Assembly (NCBI RefSeq): GCF_000732325.1
Contig: NZ_BBIW01000001.1
Coordinates: 248,001 to 312,000 of the forward strand
DNA length: 64,000 nt
Source: Paenibacillus sp. TCA20
GTDB lineage: Bacteria; Bacillota; Bacilli; Paenibacillales; Paenibacillaceae
Direction: 5' to 3'
Of this stretch, positions 19,849 through 28,275 are shown in pieces (position 1 is the stretch's first letter; every line of letters starts with the position of its first letter). The translations under genes were made by a program, and so were the position numbers. The notes under the pieces are model-generated. The model was given only the letters and a program-made list of their open reading frames with translations, was not told the origin of the DNA and ran no database searches.

Positions 19849-20778
19849 TTAGTGAGTCGTGCAGAGATTGAGAATACCGCGCTCTTCCAATACACTAACC
19901 AGCGTAGAGCCCATCTCCGAAGGTGTAGGAGCGACGCGGATTCCGCAGGCTTCGAGAGTCTCGATTTTTTCCTTCGCTGTTCCTTTGCCACCCGAAATAA
20001 TCGCTCCTGCATGTCCCATCCGTTTACCTGGAGGTGCAGTCACACCGCCGATGAAGCCCACTACAGGTTTTGTCATATTATCGCGAATCCACTCTGCCGC
20101 TTCTTCCTCAGCCGTACCGCCAATCTCACCAATCATGATAACGGCATGTGTATCTGGATCCTCATTGAAACGAGAGAGAATGTCAATAAATTCAGAGCCC
20201 TTGACAGGGTCTCCACCGATACCAACCGCGGAGGATTGTCCGATACCGCGTGTAGTCAGCTGATGAACCGCCTCATAGGTTAACGTACCACTACGAGATA
20301 CAACGCCAACATGACCCGGCATATGGATGTATCCTGGCATGATACCAATCTTGCACTCTCCCGGTGTAATGACACCTGGACAGTTAGGCCCGATCAGGAC
20401 GGTCTTCTTGCCCTCCATATAACGGGAGACCTTAACCATATCAAGTACCGGAATACCCTCTGTAATACAAATAACGAGATCTAATTCCGCATCAACAGCT
20501 TCCATGATGGAATCTGCTGCAAAAGCCGGGGGAACATAAATAACACTTGCTGTAGCTCCGGTCGCTTCCTTAGCTTCTACCACGGTATTATAAACAGGCA
20601 GGCTAACGACATTGCCGTTCTCCAGTGTAATGTCAACGTTCGTACCACCCTTACCAGGAGTTACGCCGCCTACCATCTGAGTGCCGTAATCCAGCGCACC
20701 CTTAGCATGGAATTTGGCCGTGGCACCTGTGATTCCTTGTGTAATCACTTTTGTATCTTTATTTACCAAAATACTCAC
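19849..20778 (-). CDS. sucD: Succinyl-CoA synthetase alpha subunit
   Basis: SucD carries the phosphohistidine intermediate of succinyl-CoA ligase in the TCA cycle. The 309 residues contain the CoA-binding N-terminus ([20 protein letters not shown]), [19 protein letters not shown] and the active-site [19 protein letters not shown]. The start is GTG at 20778. sucC lies 61 nt upstream. Confidence 0.97.
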   Translation of the reverse strand: MSILVNKDTKVITQGITGATAKFHAKGALDYGTQMVGGVTPGKGGTNVDITLENGNVVSLPVYNTVVEAKEATGATASVIYVPPAFAADSIMEAVDAELDLVICITEGIPVLDMVKVSRYMEGKKTVLIGPNCPGVITPGECKIGIMPGYIHMPGHVGVVSRSGTLTYEAVHQLTTRGIGQSSAVGIGGDPVKGSEFIDILSRFNEDPDTHAVIMIGEIGGTAEEEAAEWIRDNMTKPVVGFIGGVTAPPGKRMGHAGAIISGGKGTAKEKIETLEACGIRVAPTPSEMGSTLVSVLEERGILNLCTTH

Positions 20779-20839
20779 GATCGTTCACATCCCCTACGGT
20801 TATTTTTCAAATATTCGGGCAGCCCCGAAAAGGAATGAA

Positions 20840-22000
20840 TTATTTAACGAGGGCAACGATTTTTTGTGCACCGTCTGCCATCGAATCCGCCGCTACGATG
20901 TTAAGACCGGATTCGGATAATATTTTTTTGCCGAGCTCGACGTTGGTTCCTTCAAGTCTAACGACAAGAGGTTTAGTGAGGCCAAGCTGCTTAGCTGCTT
21001 CAACAACGCCATCCGCAATAACATCACAGCGCATGATACCGCCAAAGATGTTAACGAAGATGCCTTCAACCTTAGCATCAGACAGAATGATCTTGAATGC
21101 TTCAGTTACTTTCTCGGTTGTAGCACCGCCCCCAACGTCAAGGAAGTTGGCCGGGTCGCCGCCGTAATACTTGATGATATCCATCGTTGCCATCGCAAGA
21201 CCTGCACCGTTAACCATACAGCCGATGTTACCATCAAGCGCTATGTAGCTCAGGTCGAACTTCGATGCTTCGATCTCTTTCTCATCTTCTTCGTCTAGAT
21301 CACGCAAAGCTTGAATGTCCTTGTGACGATATAAAGCATTGGAATCAAAATTGAGCTTCGCATCCAGCGCCATCACGTTGCCATCACCTGTAACAACGAG
21401 CGGATTGATCTCGGCAATAGAGCAGTCTTTATCAACGAATGCTTCATACAGCGCGAGCATGAACTTCACCGCTTTATTGACCAATTCACCTGGAATGTTA
21501 ATTGCATAAGCTAGTCTCCGCGCCTGGAATACCTGGAAGCCAACCGCAGGATCAATAACTTCTTTGAAAATCTTCTCTGGTGTTGCTGCCGCTACCTCTT
21601 CGATCTCGGTACCGCCTTCTTCAGAAGCCATCATGACAACTCGTCCGGTTCCGCGGTCTACGACAACACCTACGTAATACTCCTTGCGAATATCGCATCC
21701 TTCTTCGATAAGAAGACGTTTTACTTCTTTACCTTCAGGACCCGTTTGATGAGTGACCAGCACTTTACCGAGAATTTCGGAAGCATATGCGCGTACTTCA
21801 TCTGAATTTTTGGCTACTTTTACGCCGCCTGCTTTACCGCGTCCACCTGCGTGGATTTGCGCTTTTACTACAGTCACCTGGCTTCCCAGCGACTCTGCGG
21901 CCTCTACCGCTTCCTCTACCGTGTAAGCTACTTTCCCGTTCGGAACGGTAACTCCGTACTGTTTCAGCACTTCTTTTCCTTGATATTCATGGATATTCAT
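20840..22000 (-). CDS. sucC: Succinyl-CoA synthetase beta subunit
   Basis: SucC binds nucleotide and succinate. The 386 residues begin [17 protein letters not shown] and contain the ATP-grasp segment ([19 protein letters not shown]), [19 protein letters not shown] and [18 protein letters not shown]. The ATG follows TAGGAGG. It is the first gene of the sucCD operon. Confidence 0.97.
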   Translation of the reverse strand: MNIHEYQGKEVLKQYGVTVPNGKVAYTVEEAVEAAESLGSQVTVVKAQIHAGGRGKAGGVKVAKNSDEVRAYASEILGKVLVTHQTGPEGKEVKRLLIEEGCDIRKEYYVGVVVDRGTGRVVMMASEEGGTEIEEVAAATPEKIFKEVIDPAVGFQVFQARRLAYAINIPGELVNKAVKFMLALYEAFVDKDCSIAEINPLVVTGDGNVMALDAKLNFDSNALYRHKDIQALRDLDEEDEKEIEASKFDLSYIALDGNIGCMVNGAGLAMATMDIIKYYGGDPANFLDVGGGATTEKVTEAFKIILSDAKVEGIFVNIFGGIMRCDVIADGVVEAAKQLGLTKPLVVRLEGTNVELGKKILSESGLNIVAADSMADGAQKIVALVK

Positions 22001-22071
22001 TCTCGAATCCTCCTATCAACATGACTGCAACAAGGCGGGTTAAATGACATGTTTCCTTATAAACCCACATC

Positions 22072-22099
22072 ATTGTAACATGTTTTTAAAACGCTTACC
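22072..22099 (-). promoter_or_regulatory. sucCD promoter with a possible CcpA cre site
   Basis: The minus strand has an extended -10, TGTTACAAT (the TACAAT is at 22072-22077), 72 nt before the sucC start. Just upstream, GGTAAGCGTTTTAA (22086-22099) matches the cre consensus TGWNANCGNTNWCA except at two positions. Carbon catabolite control of sucCD is inferred from this match. Confidence 0.4.
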
Positions 22100-22174
22100 T
22101 TAAAAATTCATCTCCGAACGAGTGTATTTTGATATCGGTATCATTCCAAATATCGAATACTTGGCAATAATTGT

Positions 22175-22218
22175 AAACAAAAAACCTTCGTGATTAAAAG
22201 ATTCTTTTAACCAGAAGG
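22175..22218 (-). terminator. Rho-independent terminator after ohrR
   Basis: CCTTC (22185-22189) and GAAGG (22214-22218), with an inner TTAAAAG/CTTTTAA stem, are followed on the minus strand by TTTTTTGTTT. It lies about 50 nt after the regulator stop codon. Confidence 0.82.
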
Positions 22219-22267
22219 CTATTATTCAAAACCACTATATTCAGTTCGCCTGCTTATTCATATTCAG

Positions 22268-22726
22268 CTACTGCTGTTTGCTCTCCACGTTTGCATCGTG
22301 AACTTTGGCCAACAGACCTTTAAATTGATTAAGCATTACGGTAAACTGCTCATCATCATCGCTCGTTCCTGAGCGCATCGCCAGTGGAATATGGAGCGCT
22401 TCATCATGAAGCTTCGCACCTTCCTCTGTCAACGTAATCATAACCTTTCGCTCGTCGTTAGCAGAACGCTCCCTATTGATAAGACCCGCAGACTGCATTC
22501 GCTTCAGCAGCGGAGTCAGCGTGCCTGAGTCCAGGTACAGCTTCTCTCCGATATCCTTAACCGTGCATTCCTTATGCTCCCATAGCACCATGAGCACCAG
22601 ATACTGCGAGTAAGTCACGCCAAGCTTGTCGAGAAAGGGCTGATACAGCTTCGTAATCTCTCTAGAGCATGCATATATAGCAAAGCAAAGCTGGTTCTCC
22701 AGCTTCAATTCTTCATGAATCGACAT
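22268..22726 (-). CDS. ohrR: OhrR/MarR-family peroxide-sensing repressor
   Basis: OhrR represses organic hydroperoxide resistance genes until its N-terminal cysteine is oxidised. The 152 residues include KLENQLCFAIYACSREITKL with the reactive Cys14 of the family (B. subtilis Cys15) and a winged helix containing LYLDSGTLTPLLKRM and RSANDERKVMITLTEEG. A second cysteine at position 20 replaces a serine in B. subtilis. The ATG at 22726 follows GGTGGAGG; an in-frame start six codons upstream overlaps that site. No ohrA gene is in the window, so its target is elsewhere, apart from likely autoregulation. Confidence 0.88.
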   Translation of the reverse strand: MSIHEELKLENQLCFAIYACSREITKLYQPFLDKLGVTYSQYLVLMVLWEHKECTVKDIGEKLYLDSGTLTPLLKRMQSAGLINRERSANDERKVMITLTEEGAKLHDEALHIPLAMRSGTSDDDEQFTVMLNQFKGLLAKVHDANVESKQQ

Positions 22727-22860
22727 AGTACCTCCACCCGCCAATCAGATTATGTTCTAAACAAGTTGTCTTCAATGCTACTTTAGCAGGATCATTCACA
22801 TTTTCTTCTTATTTTAGCACAGCAATCATAAAAATCTACATTTAATTTATAAAAATTATT

Positions 22861-22900
22861 TACAAATTTATTTTATAATGATAAATTTAATTGTACACAA
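22861..22900 (-). promoter_or_regulatory. ohrR promoter with two OhrR-like operators
   Basis: The minus strand shows TTGTGT (22895-22900), 17-bp spacer, TATAAA (22872-22877). Two 15-bp sites at 22861-22875 and 22881-22895 each match the OhrR palindrome TACAATTNAATTGTA at 11 of 14 defined positions. Their centres are 20 bp apart, so dimers would sit on one face of the helix. They cover the spacer and the -10, which fits autorepression. Confidence 0.5.
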
Positions 22901-23283
22901 TATATATTTACGGCATTCATACATTATCGTCACTGTGTTCTTATGACTCGTTATTCATCCGTATATACAATTCTCTTGCAGACTACAGGTTATTCATTAG
23001 TAATATCAAGCTTGGTACATTTGTAGTGATGTTTCCATTACCCTATAAATTGTTGTATGCTGCTGAGAATTTTTATATAGATTATATAGATGTAGTTTCT
23101 TGGACATCCAGAATGACTTGAAAATGAGGAAGCACCTCTTCGCGCCCATACTCTCAAGAACTACGAGAGCAGCGTAGAATAGGTGCTTTCTTTTTTTGTA
23201 TGGATAGATACGCCGTATTTGCAGAGAGGCAAAATTACAAATATATTCAGATCATTGATCTGGACTCTTTGTGTATGCTTACT
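22901..23283. other. Intergenic region holding a candidate small RNA unit
   Basis: About 380 bp without a supported protein gene. It contains a plus-strand promoter-like pair at 23021-23049 and a plus-strand terminator at 23130-23197, described separately. Short open frames here lack ribosome-binding sites. Confidence 0.6.
23021..23197 (+). ncRNA. Candidate orphan small RNA sharing a box with the comM leader
   Basis: The promoter-like pair TTGTAG (23021-23026), 17-bp spacer, TATAAA (23044-23049) would start a transcript near 23056. It contains a small hairpin (23097-23113), the 19-nt box at 23119-23137 (pattern TGAAAATRAGGAAGCACCT, shared with 24491-24509), then a hairpin with arms AAGCACCT (23130-23137) and AGGTGCTT (23181-23188) followed by TTTCTTTTTTT. 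An inner CTCTC/GAGAG stem is also present. No plus-strand gene follows. The shared box and the matching order of hairpins are direct observations; the RNA itself is inference. Confidence 0.45.
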
Positions 23284-23682
23284 TTATTCAACTAACTCTA
23301 TTTGCTTAGCAGCTGCTTGTGCGGGAAAAGAAGTGTTTACTCCTCCATCTATTATAACTCTCACTTTTTCACCGATACTAAAGTCATTCACTCTATCATC
23401 GTCAATGGTAATCCAAATCGCATTGGGGTCAGCAATTTTTAAAATTTCTTCAACGGACTGCTGATTTATATCAAATTCTAATTCATCTAAACCCTCAACA
23501 ACAAGCAGACGCTCTTTTTCTTTGTCAATGATGTATCCTGTGATAAAGTTTTCATTGGGATGATTACCGGCCTGCTCTTTGGTTGACCCAGCATCATTTC
23601 CTGCATTGCTCGGTCCCTCATTAAGCGAACACCCGCTTAATATTTGAGCTAATAGTATTAAAATAACAGTTAGCTTCTTCAA
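23284..23682 (-). CDS. Small lipoprotein, DUF3221-like
   Basis: A 132-residue secreted lipoprotein. Residues 1-18 form a signal peptide with lipobox LSGC, so the mature protein should start at Cys18 with a lipid anchor. The domain ITGYIIDKEKERLLVVEG ... AIWITIDD ... GEKVRVIIDGGVNTSFPAQA resembles the DUF3221 (YobA-like) family of Bacillales. The start is TTG at 23682, 8 nt after GGGAGG. Function unknown; it has no obvious partner gene. Confidence 0.8.
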   Translation of the reverse strand: MKKLTVILILLAQILSGCSLNEGPSNAGNDAGSTKEQAGNHPNENFITGYIIDKEKERLLVVEGLDELEFDINQQSVEEILKIADPNAIWITIDDDRVNDFSIGEKVRVIIDGGVNTSFPAQAAAKQIELVE

Positions 23683-23856
23683 GTTTCAATCCTCCCGCCT
23701 TCTTTGTCTATCTAATCTGACGAACTTAAAGTGTTCCAGACAATCTGGTCAGAATGTTCTGCGATCAAATCATCAGAACGGGATGCATGCCAGAAATAAA
23801 TAAAAGTCACCAAAAATGGCAACTTGTCAAGCAGCTAAATAAGCTAATTCAAATTA

Positions 23857-24213
23857 TTATAAGAATAGGGAATGTGACAAAATATCAATTTTAAAAATTC
23901 TTATTATAAGTTCATATGCCATGTATATGAATAAAATCCCATGTAATAAGTATAACTGTATTCCCGTCCGTTCAACAAAATGTTTTAAATATTTGCCAAG
24001 GGTATCATCAAATCTTATGCAAAATAGATATACCAAATATACCAAGAACTGAGTAATAAATGTACGACCATTAAAAATAAGTTCCAGAAATTCTTTTATT
24101 GCATTGGTCTCAGCTAGTGCAAAATAAGTAGTAAATAAAAGAAAAAAGAAATTGGTGTAATGATCAGAGAAAATCTGTTTCAATTCATCTAATTTCTGGT
24201 TGATTAATGACAT
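23857..24213 (-). CDS. Small hypothetical membrane protein
   Basis: A 118-residue protein not recognised from any family. It has an N-terminal helical stretch and three hydrophobic segments, about residues 22-36, 52-68 and 86-108, with the last rich in Ile/Leu. GGAGAGG lies about 10 nt before the ATG, so translation is plausible. The gene is AT-rich relative to its neighbours, which may suggest transfer. It stands alone between a lipoprotein gene and comM. Confidence 0.55.
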   Translation of the reverse strand: MSLINQKLDELKQIFSDHYTNFFFLLFTTYFALAETNAIKEFLELIFNGRTFITQFLVYLVYLFCIRFDDTLGKYLKHFVERTGIQLYLLHGILFIYMAYELIIRIFKIDILSHSLFL

Positions 24214-24569
24214 TTAAGTTAACCTCTCCAGCTCAATGATGATCTGCTCCGTCAGTTTAACAATCCTACTCTTGTATTTTTTCACAATTATACTACGAAA
24301 TTTTACTTTCATGTAAATTTGTAGTCAATTCTAATCATTTGTATTTATATAACATGGCAAGCTTGACATTGTTAAGCACTCTTATATACAATTCTTTTAA
24401 ATTACAGATTCAAATATTTAGAGGCCAATTAAATTAAAGCTCTGTAATCTTTCATCTTATGGATCGATTGATGCAAATCCATATATACTATGAAAATAAG
24501 GAAGCACCTTTTTTCACGTTCATTACGTCCATGATTTGTTCTGAGACGAATACGTAAAAGGGGTGCTTT
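24214..24569. promoter_or_regulatory. comM upstream region: promoter and structured leader
   Basis: This 356-bp gap is the divergent region between the small membrane protein and comM. A TATAAT on the minus strand (complement at about 24287-24292) may serve the membrane protein gene, but no convincing -35 accompanies it. On the plus strand there is a strong comM promoter (24363-24392) and a structured leader (24458-24575), listed separately. Confidence 0.6.
24363..24392 (+). promoter_or_regulatory. comM promoter (sigma-A)
   Basis: TTGACA (24363-24368), an 18-bp spacer and TACAAT (24387-24392) match the vegetative consensus at 11 of 12 bases. Transcription should start near 24400, leaving an unusually long leader of about 170 nt before comM. 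Confidence 0.7.
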
Positions 24570-24575
24570 TTGGTG
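24458..24575 (+). promoter_or_regulatory. Structured comM leader: hairpin, conserved box, SD-sequestering terminator-like hairpin
   Basis: The first hairpin has perfect arms TATGGAT (24458-24464) and ATCCATA (24477-24483). The box at 24491-24509 shares 18 of 19 bases with 23119-23137. The second hairpin pairs 24502-24519 with 24552-24568; its 3' arm contains AAAAGGGG, the comM Shine-Dalgarno, and is followed by five T residues that run into the start codon. It could act as an attenuator, translation switch or both. It matches no riboswitch class I can name. Confidence 0.55.
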
Positions 24576-26153
24576 TACGGAAAATTATACGGTGCGTGCT
24601 TATACGGCATAGATGGAGTATTAATTGAGGTGGAAACCGATCTGTCGAACGGACTGCCTCAGACATCGATCATCGGTCTTCCGGATTCGGCTATCCGAGA
24701 AGCGGTGGAGCGTGTTCGCGCAGCGATTAAGAACTGTGGCTTTCAGTATCCAATGCAGCGGGTCACGATCAATCTGGCGCCAGCTGATCTGAAGAAGGAG
24801 GGGTCCTCTTTCGACTTGGCCATTGCCCTCGCCATTCTGTCGACTAGTGAGCAGCTGCTCCTTCCTCCTGACAAAAAAACGCTCTTCCTCGGCGAGCTTG
24901 CGCTGGACGGGAGTCTGAGGCCGGTACCTGGTGTACTTAGTATGGTGGATCTAGCCCGCAGGCAGGGTTTTGATTCCGTCATTCTGCCTCATGAGAACGC
25001 TACGGAAGGGGCGATTATTGGTGGAATTGAAGTATTTGGCCTCTCTCATTTGAAAGAGATCATTCCGGACAAACCCACTTCACCAGACGGAAGAGTTGTG
25101 ATAGAAAACTACAACCATCTGATTAGTCATCGTCCGGCTATCGTGACTGCTCATCAAGTCAATCCCCTTCTTCCTGAAGATTATCTGGATGTTCTCGGGC
25201 AGCAGCATGTCAAGCGGGCGCTAACCATTGCCGCAGCCGGTATGCATAACATTCTGCTCGTAGGACCACCTGGTACGGGGAAAACGATGCTGATCAAACG
25301 ACTTCCGACCATTCTCCCCCCGCTGTCTGAATCGGAGGCACTGGAAGTCACCAAAATATTAAGTGCTTCAGGAAAGCTTAAAGAAGGAGTTAGCGGGCTT
25401 GCAACGAGACGGCCCTTCCGTTCCCCTCATCATACGATCTCTGCCGGTGGACTGATTGGGGGTGGAACTGTTCCGAAGCCCGGAGAAGTTAGCCTTGCTC
25501 ATAGAGGAATCTTATTTCTTGACGAGCTGCCGGAATTCAGCAGACAAGTCCTGGAGGTGCTGAGACAACCTTTGGAGGATCGCCAGGTTACGGTTAGTCG
25601 TGCACGAGCCGCCTTTACCTTCCCTGCTCATTTTATGCTCTCTGCATCGATGAATCCGTGTCCATGTGGATTTGCTGGAGGTGATCCTCAGCTGCAGCGC
25701 TGTACCTGCAGTCCTGCCAAGGTTGCTAGTTACCGTGCGAAAATATCCGGTCCCTTAATTGACCGTATTGATCTACAGGTTGAGGTTCCGAGGCCTAAGG
25801 AAGGATTAGAGGCTACGCTGACTTCCTCTTCGGAAACGATGCTTCAAATGGTTCTCTCCGCTCATAAAATTCAAGCTTCACGCTACAGGCATCACCCTAT
25901 TTCCTGGAACAGTGAACTGTCCGGGAGGCTCCTGAGGCGTTATGTTAACCTGGAGCCAGATGCATCTGAAATGCTGGTTCAAACAATTGATGCCCTCGGA
26001 CTCAGTATGAGATCCTATGATCGGATCCTGAAGATGGCAAGAACTATCGCTGATTTGGAAGGACAGGATTTAATTCAGATCGAACATGTTGCTGAAGCGA
26101 TACAATATCGTAACCTGGATTTAAAATCTGTGGCGATGCCCGAGTATGATTAA
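24570..26153 (+). CDS. comM: ComM/YifB-family AAA+ ATPase (Mg chelatase-like)
   Basis: ComM is a hexameric helicase that promotes branch migration during natural transformation in Gram-negative bacteria; the family is widespread, but its role in Firmicutes is less clear. The 527 residues hold an N-terminal S5-like domain (about 1-165, with YGACLYGIDGVLIEVETDL), P-loop GPPGTGKT (232-239), Walker B GILFLDELPEF, the cysteine cluster in SMNPCPCGFAGGDPQLQRCT and the C-terminal Mg chelatase domain. The start is TTG 24570 or GTG 24573; both lie at the end of the leader hairpin. The only plus-strand gene for many kb. Confidence 0.93.
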   Translation: MVYGKLYGACLYGIDGVLIEVETDLSNGLPQTSIIGLPDSAIREAVERVRAAIKNCGFQYPMQRVTINLAPADLKKEGSSFDLAIALAILSTSEQLLLPPDKKTLFLGELALDGSLRPVPGVLSMVDLARRQGFDSVILPHENATEGAIIGGIEVFGLSHLKEIIPDKPTSPDGRVVIENYNHLISHRPAIVTAHQVNPLLPEDYLDVLGQQHVKRALTIAAAGMHNILLVGPPGTGKTMLIKRLPTILPPLSESEALEVTKILSASGKLKEGVSGLATRRPFRSPHHTISAGGLIGGGTVPKPGEVSLAHRGILFLDELPEFSRQVLEVLRQPLEDRQVTVSRARAAFTFPAHFMLSASMNPCPCGFAGGDPQLQRCTCSPAKVASYRAKISGPLIDRIDLQVEVPRPKEGLEATLTSSSETMLQMVLSAHKIQASRYRHHPISWNSELSGRLLRRYVNLEPDASEMLVQTIDALGLSMRSYDRILKMARTIADLEGQDLIQIEHVAEAIQYRNLDLKSVAMPEYD

Positions 26154-26379
26154 GACTCTTAAGTGATTAGTCTTGCCTTTGAAATGGGACTGAAAACTTC
26201 AATTTTATAATAGAAGCAGGAGTGAGGATAAGTTCGTGTTCAATTGTTACCTGAACGGAATTGGAGTGAAGATTCAATAGAAAGTCTCTGAGTTACATAA
26301 TTGGCATATTGATTTCGAACTGACGAACTGAATGCTAGATACATCATGATACGAACAACCTACGTTCAACCATAATCAA

Positions 26380-27260
26380 TCAGTAACCATATCTTCTCGC
26401 CTTAGATAACATTCTTGCTGCATGGTCTAGATCATAATTATTCTCAAGCCAATCGACATCGACGTATTCCATACTTCCGAATCGCGCTTTATAGAAGGCC
26501 AGCCTCCGAATGGGATACGGCTCTCCTTCAATCTTGTTTAAAAGATAATATCCAAGCAGCTCTGCAGCTTCCTTCCAGGCATAGCCGGCCTTTTTACTCG
26601 TCTTCATCTCATATAAGGTACCGTCGACAATGACATCAGCTTGAGCACCGCCTACCAGACGGCGTCTGTGATCAAAGGCCGGATAGTATACTGTCTGGCC
26701 TTGTATCGTGGTGAAATGCTTCTTAAAAATCTCAATTAAACGAAGCAAATCCTCCATCACATCTGACGTAGGGAGACTTGTAAATTGTTTGACGAATTGT
26801 TCTGTACTGGTATAGGTAGACCTGACGCCTACTCGATATATCGTATCTAGCTTGCTGCACATAAATGCTCCTGCGATCAGCTCAGCTGGATCCATCTGTT
26901 CCCCGTGAATGAAGCTCGTCCATTTTGATTTAAAATCGGCATACAGCTCATTCAGCACGACTATCTCAGGAACATCCTCGAAAAATTCATTTATGACTTC
27001 ATGTCCTTTTACAATATAGGGATTAAACGCTGCATCAGAGAATCTCCATTCTCTCTCGCAATCATGGCGCAGGCCAGATATTGAAATGAATTTCGAATAA
27101 GGCCCGAGACGTAACTAGTGAACTGGGCTTCAGCCAATATGTTTTTATTTTTGAATGGGGCTGCCGCTGTGTTGGAATAAAATTCACCTGCCAGAGGTGT
27201 CACTTCTCGAATCGCTTTTTGCAAAGTAGAATTGGTATTCAATAACGAAGCCAAGCTCAT
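26380..27260 (-). pseudogene. Frameshifted PD-(D/E)XK nuclease-like gene
   Basis: Two frames appear to form one gene of about 293 codons. The first runs from ATG 27260 (MSLASLLNTNSTLQKAIREV) and stops at TAA 27009 just after LMQRLIPIL. The second frame continues without a stop through YIVKGHEVINEFFEDVPEIV and reaches the end at 26380; its only clear starts are weak and lack a ribosome-binding site. The C-terminal half has GGAQADVIVDGTLYEMKTSK, a D...ExK pattern typical of PD-(D/E)XK nucleases. One base added, or two removed, near 27010-27020 would join them. The function is not known; it may be a real frameshift or a sequence error. Confidence 0.6.
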
Positions 27261-27331
27261 AGATAAATCACCCTATCATGAAATGAATGGACTAGTACCA
27301 TCCATTATAAATTTCATAAGACGAATTTACA

Positions 27332-27371
27332 AAAACCAAAAAAGCTCTTTCTGATCCGATCAGAAGAGCTT
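27332..27371 (-). terminator. Rho-independent terminator after the nitroreductase gene
   Basis: A hairpin with AAGCTCTT and AAGAGCTT-type arms around CTGATC/GATCAG (about 27343-27371) is followed on the minus strand by TTTTTTGGTTTTT. It lies about 30 nt after the nitroreductase stop. Confidence 0.88.
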
Positions 27372-27401
27372 CGTCTTATCATGGCTTTATCTTACTATAG
27401 C

Positions 27402-27956
27402 TTACTCAAAAACCGTTAATTTGTCTGCTGCAGCCGTGCGTTCTTGCGGCTTCGGCACCACATCGGGGTACCCCACATAGATCATGCCAAGAATTTTTTC
27501 GCCGGGAACAATATTCAGAGTTTCTCTGAATTTAGGTCCGTACAGAAACGGCTTGGTTACCCAGAAGGTCCCGATCTCTTCACCCCATGCTGCGAGCATG
27601 AAATTTTGTATAAGTGCGCTGGTTGCGGCAAAATCCTCATCCCAAATTGCTTGGCGTGGATCTTCCTTCATGACGACCAGCAGCGTTGTTGGATTCGTAA
27701 GCACGGCATTGACAAATTTATTATCCTCGCCCATTTCATTCGATACCGCCTCAGCCAACTTCTGGCGACCTTCGCCCGTAAATAATAGAAATCTCCAAGG
27801 CTCACGAAGCTTATGATTCGGTGCCCACACCGCTGTATCCAGCAGCTCGGTAATTTTCTCAACCGGCACTGCCTCCTGCTTAAATTTCTTGATCGTCCGT
27901 CGTTCGCGAATGACATCCTTCACATGGACAGATGAAGCTATTTGTGATTCATTCAT
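27402..27956 (-). CDS. Nitroreductase-family oxidoreductase under Fur-like control
   Basis: A 184-residue FMN-dependent nitroreductase-like protein. N-terminal VIRERRTIKKFKQEAVPVEK binds FMN phosphate in the family (RRT/S-x-R/K-x-F pattern), AVWAPNHKLREPWRFLLF follows, and GMIYVGYPDVVPKPQERT is the C-terminal family motif. The substrate cannot be predicted. The ATG follows TAAGGAGG. A near-perfect Fur box lies 47 nt upstream, so expression is likely induced by iron limitation, which fits a possible flavin-dependent ferric reductase or stress role, by inference. Confidence 0.9.
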   Translation of the reverse strand: MNESQIASSVHVKDVIRERRTIKKFKQEAVPVEKITELLDTAVWAPNHKLREPWRFLLFTGEGRQKLAEAVSNEMGEDNKFVNAVLTNPTTLLVVMKEDPRQAIWDEDFAATSALIQNFMLAAWGEEIGTFWVTKPFLYGPKFRETLNIVPGEKILGMIYVGYPDVVPKPQERTAAADKLTVFE

Positions 27957-28002
27957 GTTATATAATCCTCCTTAACAGGTATGAAGTTGTTTTCTTCTCA
28001 CA

Positions 28003-28021
28003 GATAATGATAATCTTTATC
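28003..28021. promoter_or_regulatory. Fur box upstream of the nitroreductase gene
   Basis: GATAATGATAATCTTTATC matches the 19-bp Fur consensus GATAATGATAATCATTATC at 18 positions. It lies just downstream of the candidate -10 at 28039-28044, where repressor binding would block transcription. Confidence 0.82.
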
Positions 28022-28038
28022 ATTTAGATACTGGTGTT

Positions 28039-28068
28039 AGCATACCTCGGTTCTTCATCTAAAGTCAA
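28039..28068 (-). promoter_or_regulatory. Nitroreductase promoter
   Basis: On the minus strand TTGACT (28063-28068), an 18-bp spacer and TATGCT (28039-28044) form a plausible sigma-A promoter. Transcription would start inside or next to the Fur box. Confidence 0.55.
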
Positions 28069-28275
28069 ATGATTACCCTAATGAGCTACCCTAGGAGTTC
28101 TACAACAAGCCTGCTCTTGCTCTAATAAAACAGAATATGATCGGTCATATCCCAACATTCGTGCGGCATCCCTTAAAGCACTTGTCATCATGTTAAATGA
28201 TTGTAACAAACATCATCCAACCGTTCGAGCTGCACTTAAGAATTTCTGAATAAGTTGTTAGCTCCAACGATTGGA

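Noticed and set aside
23183..23464. 93-codon plus-strand frame
   Set aside because: Starts inside a terminator and is antisense to the lipoprotein gene.
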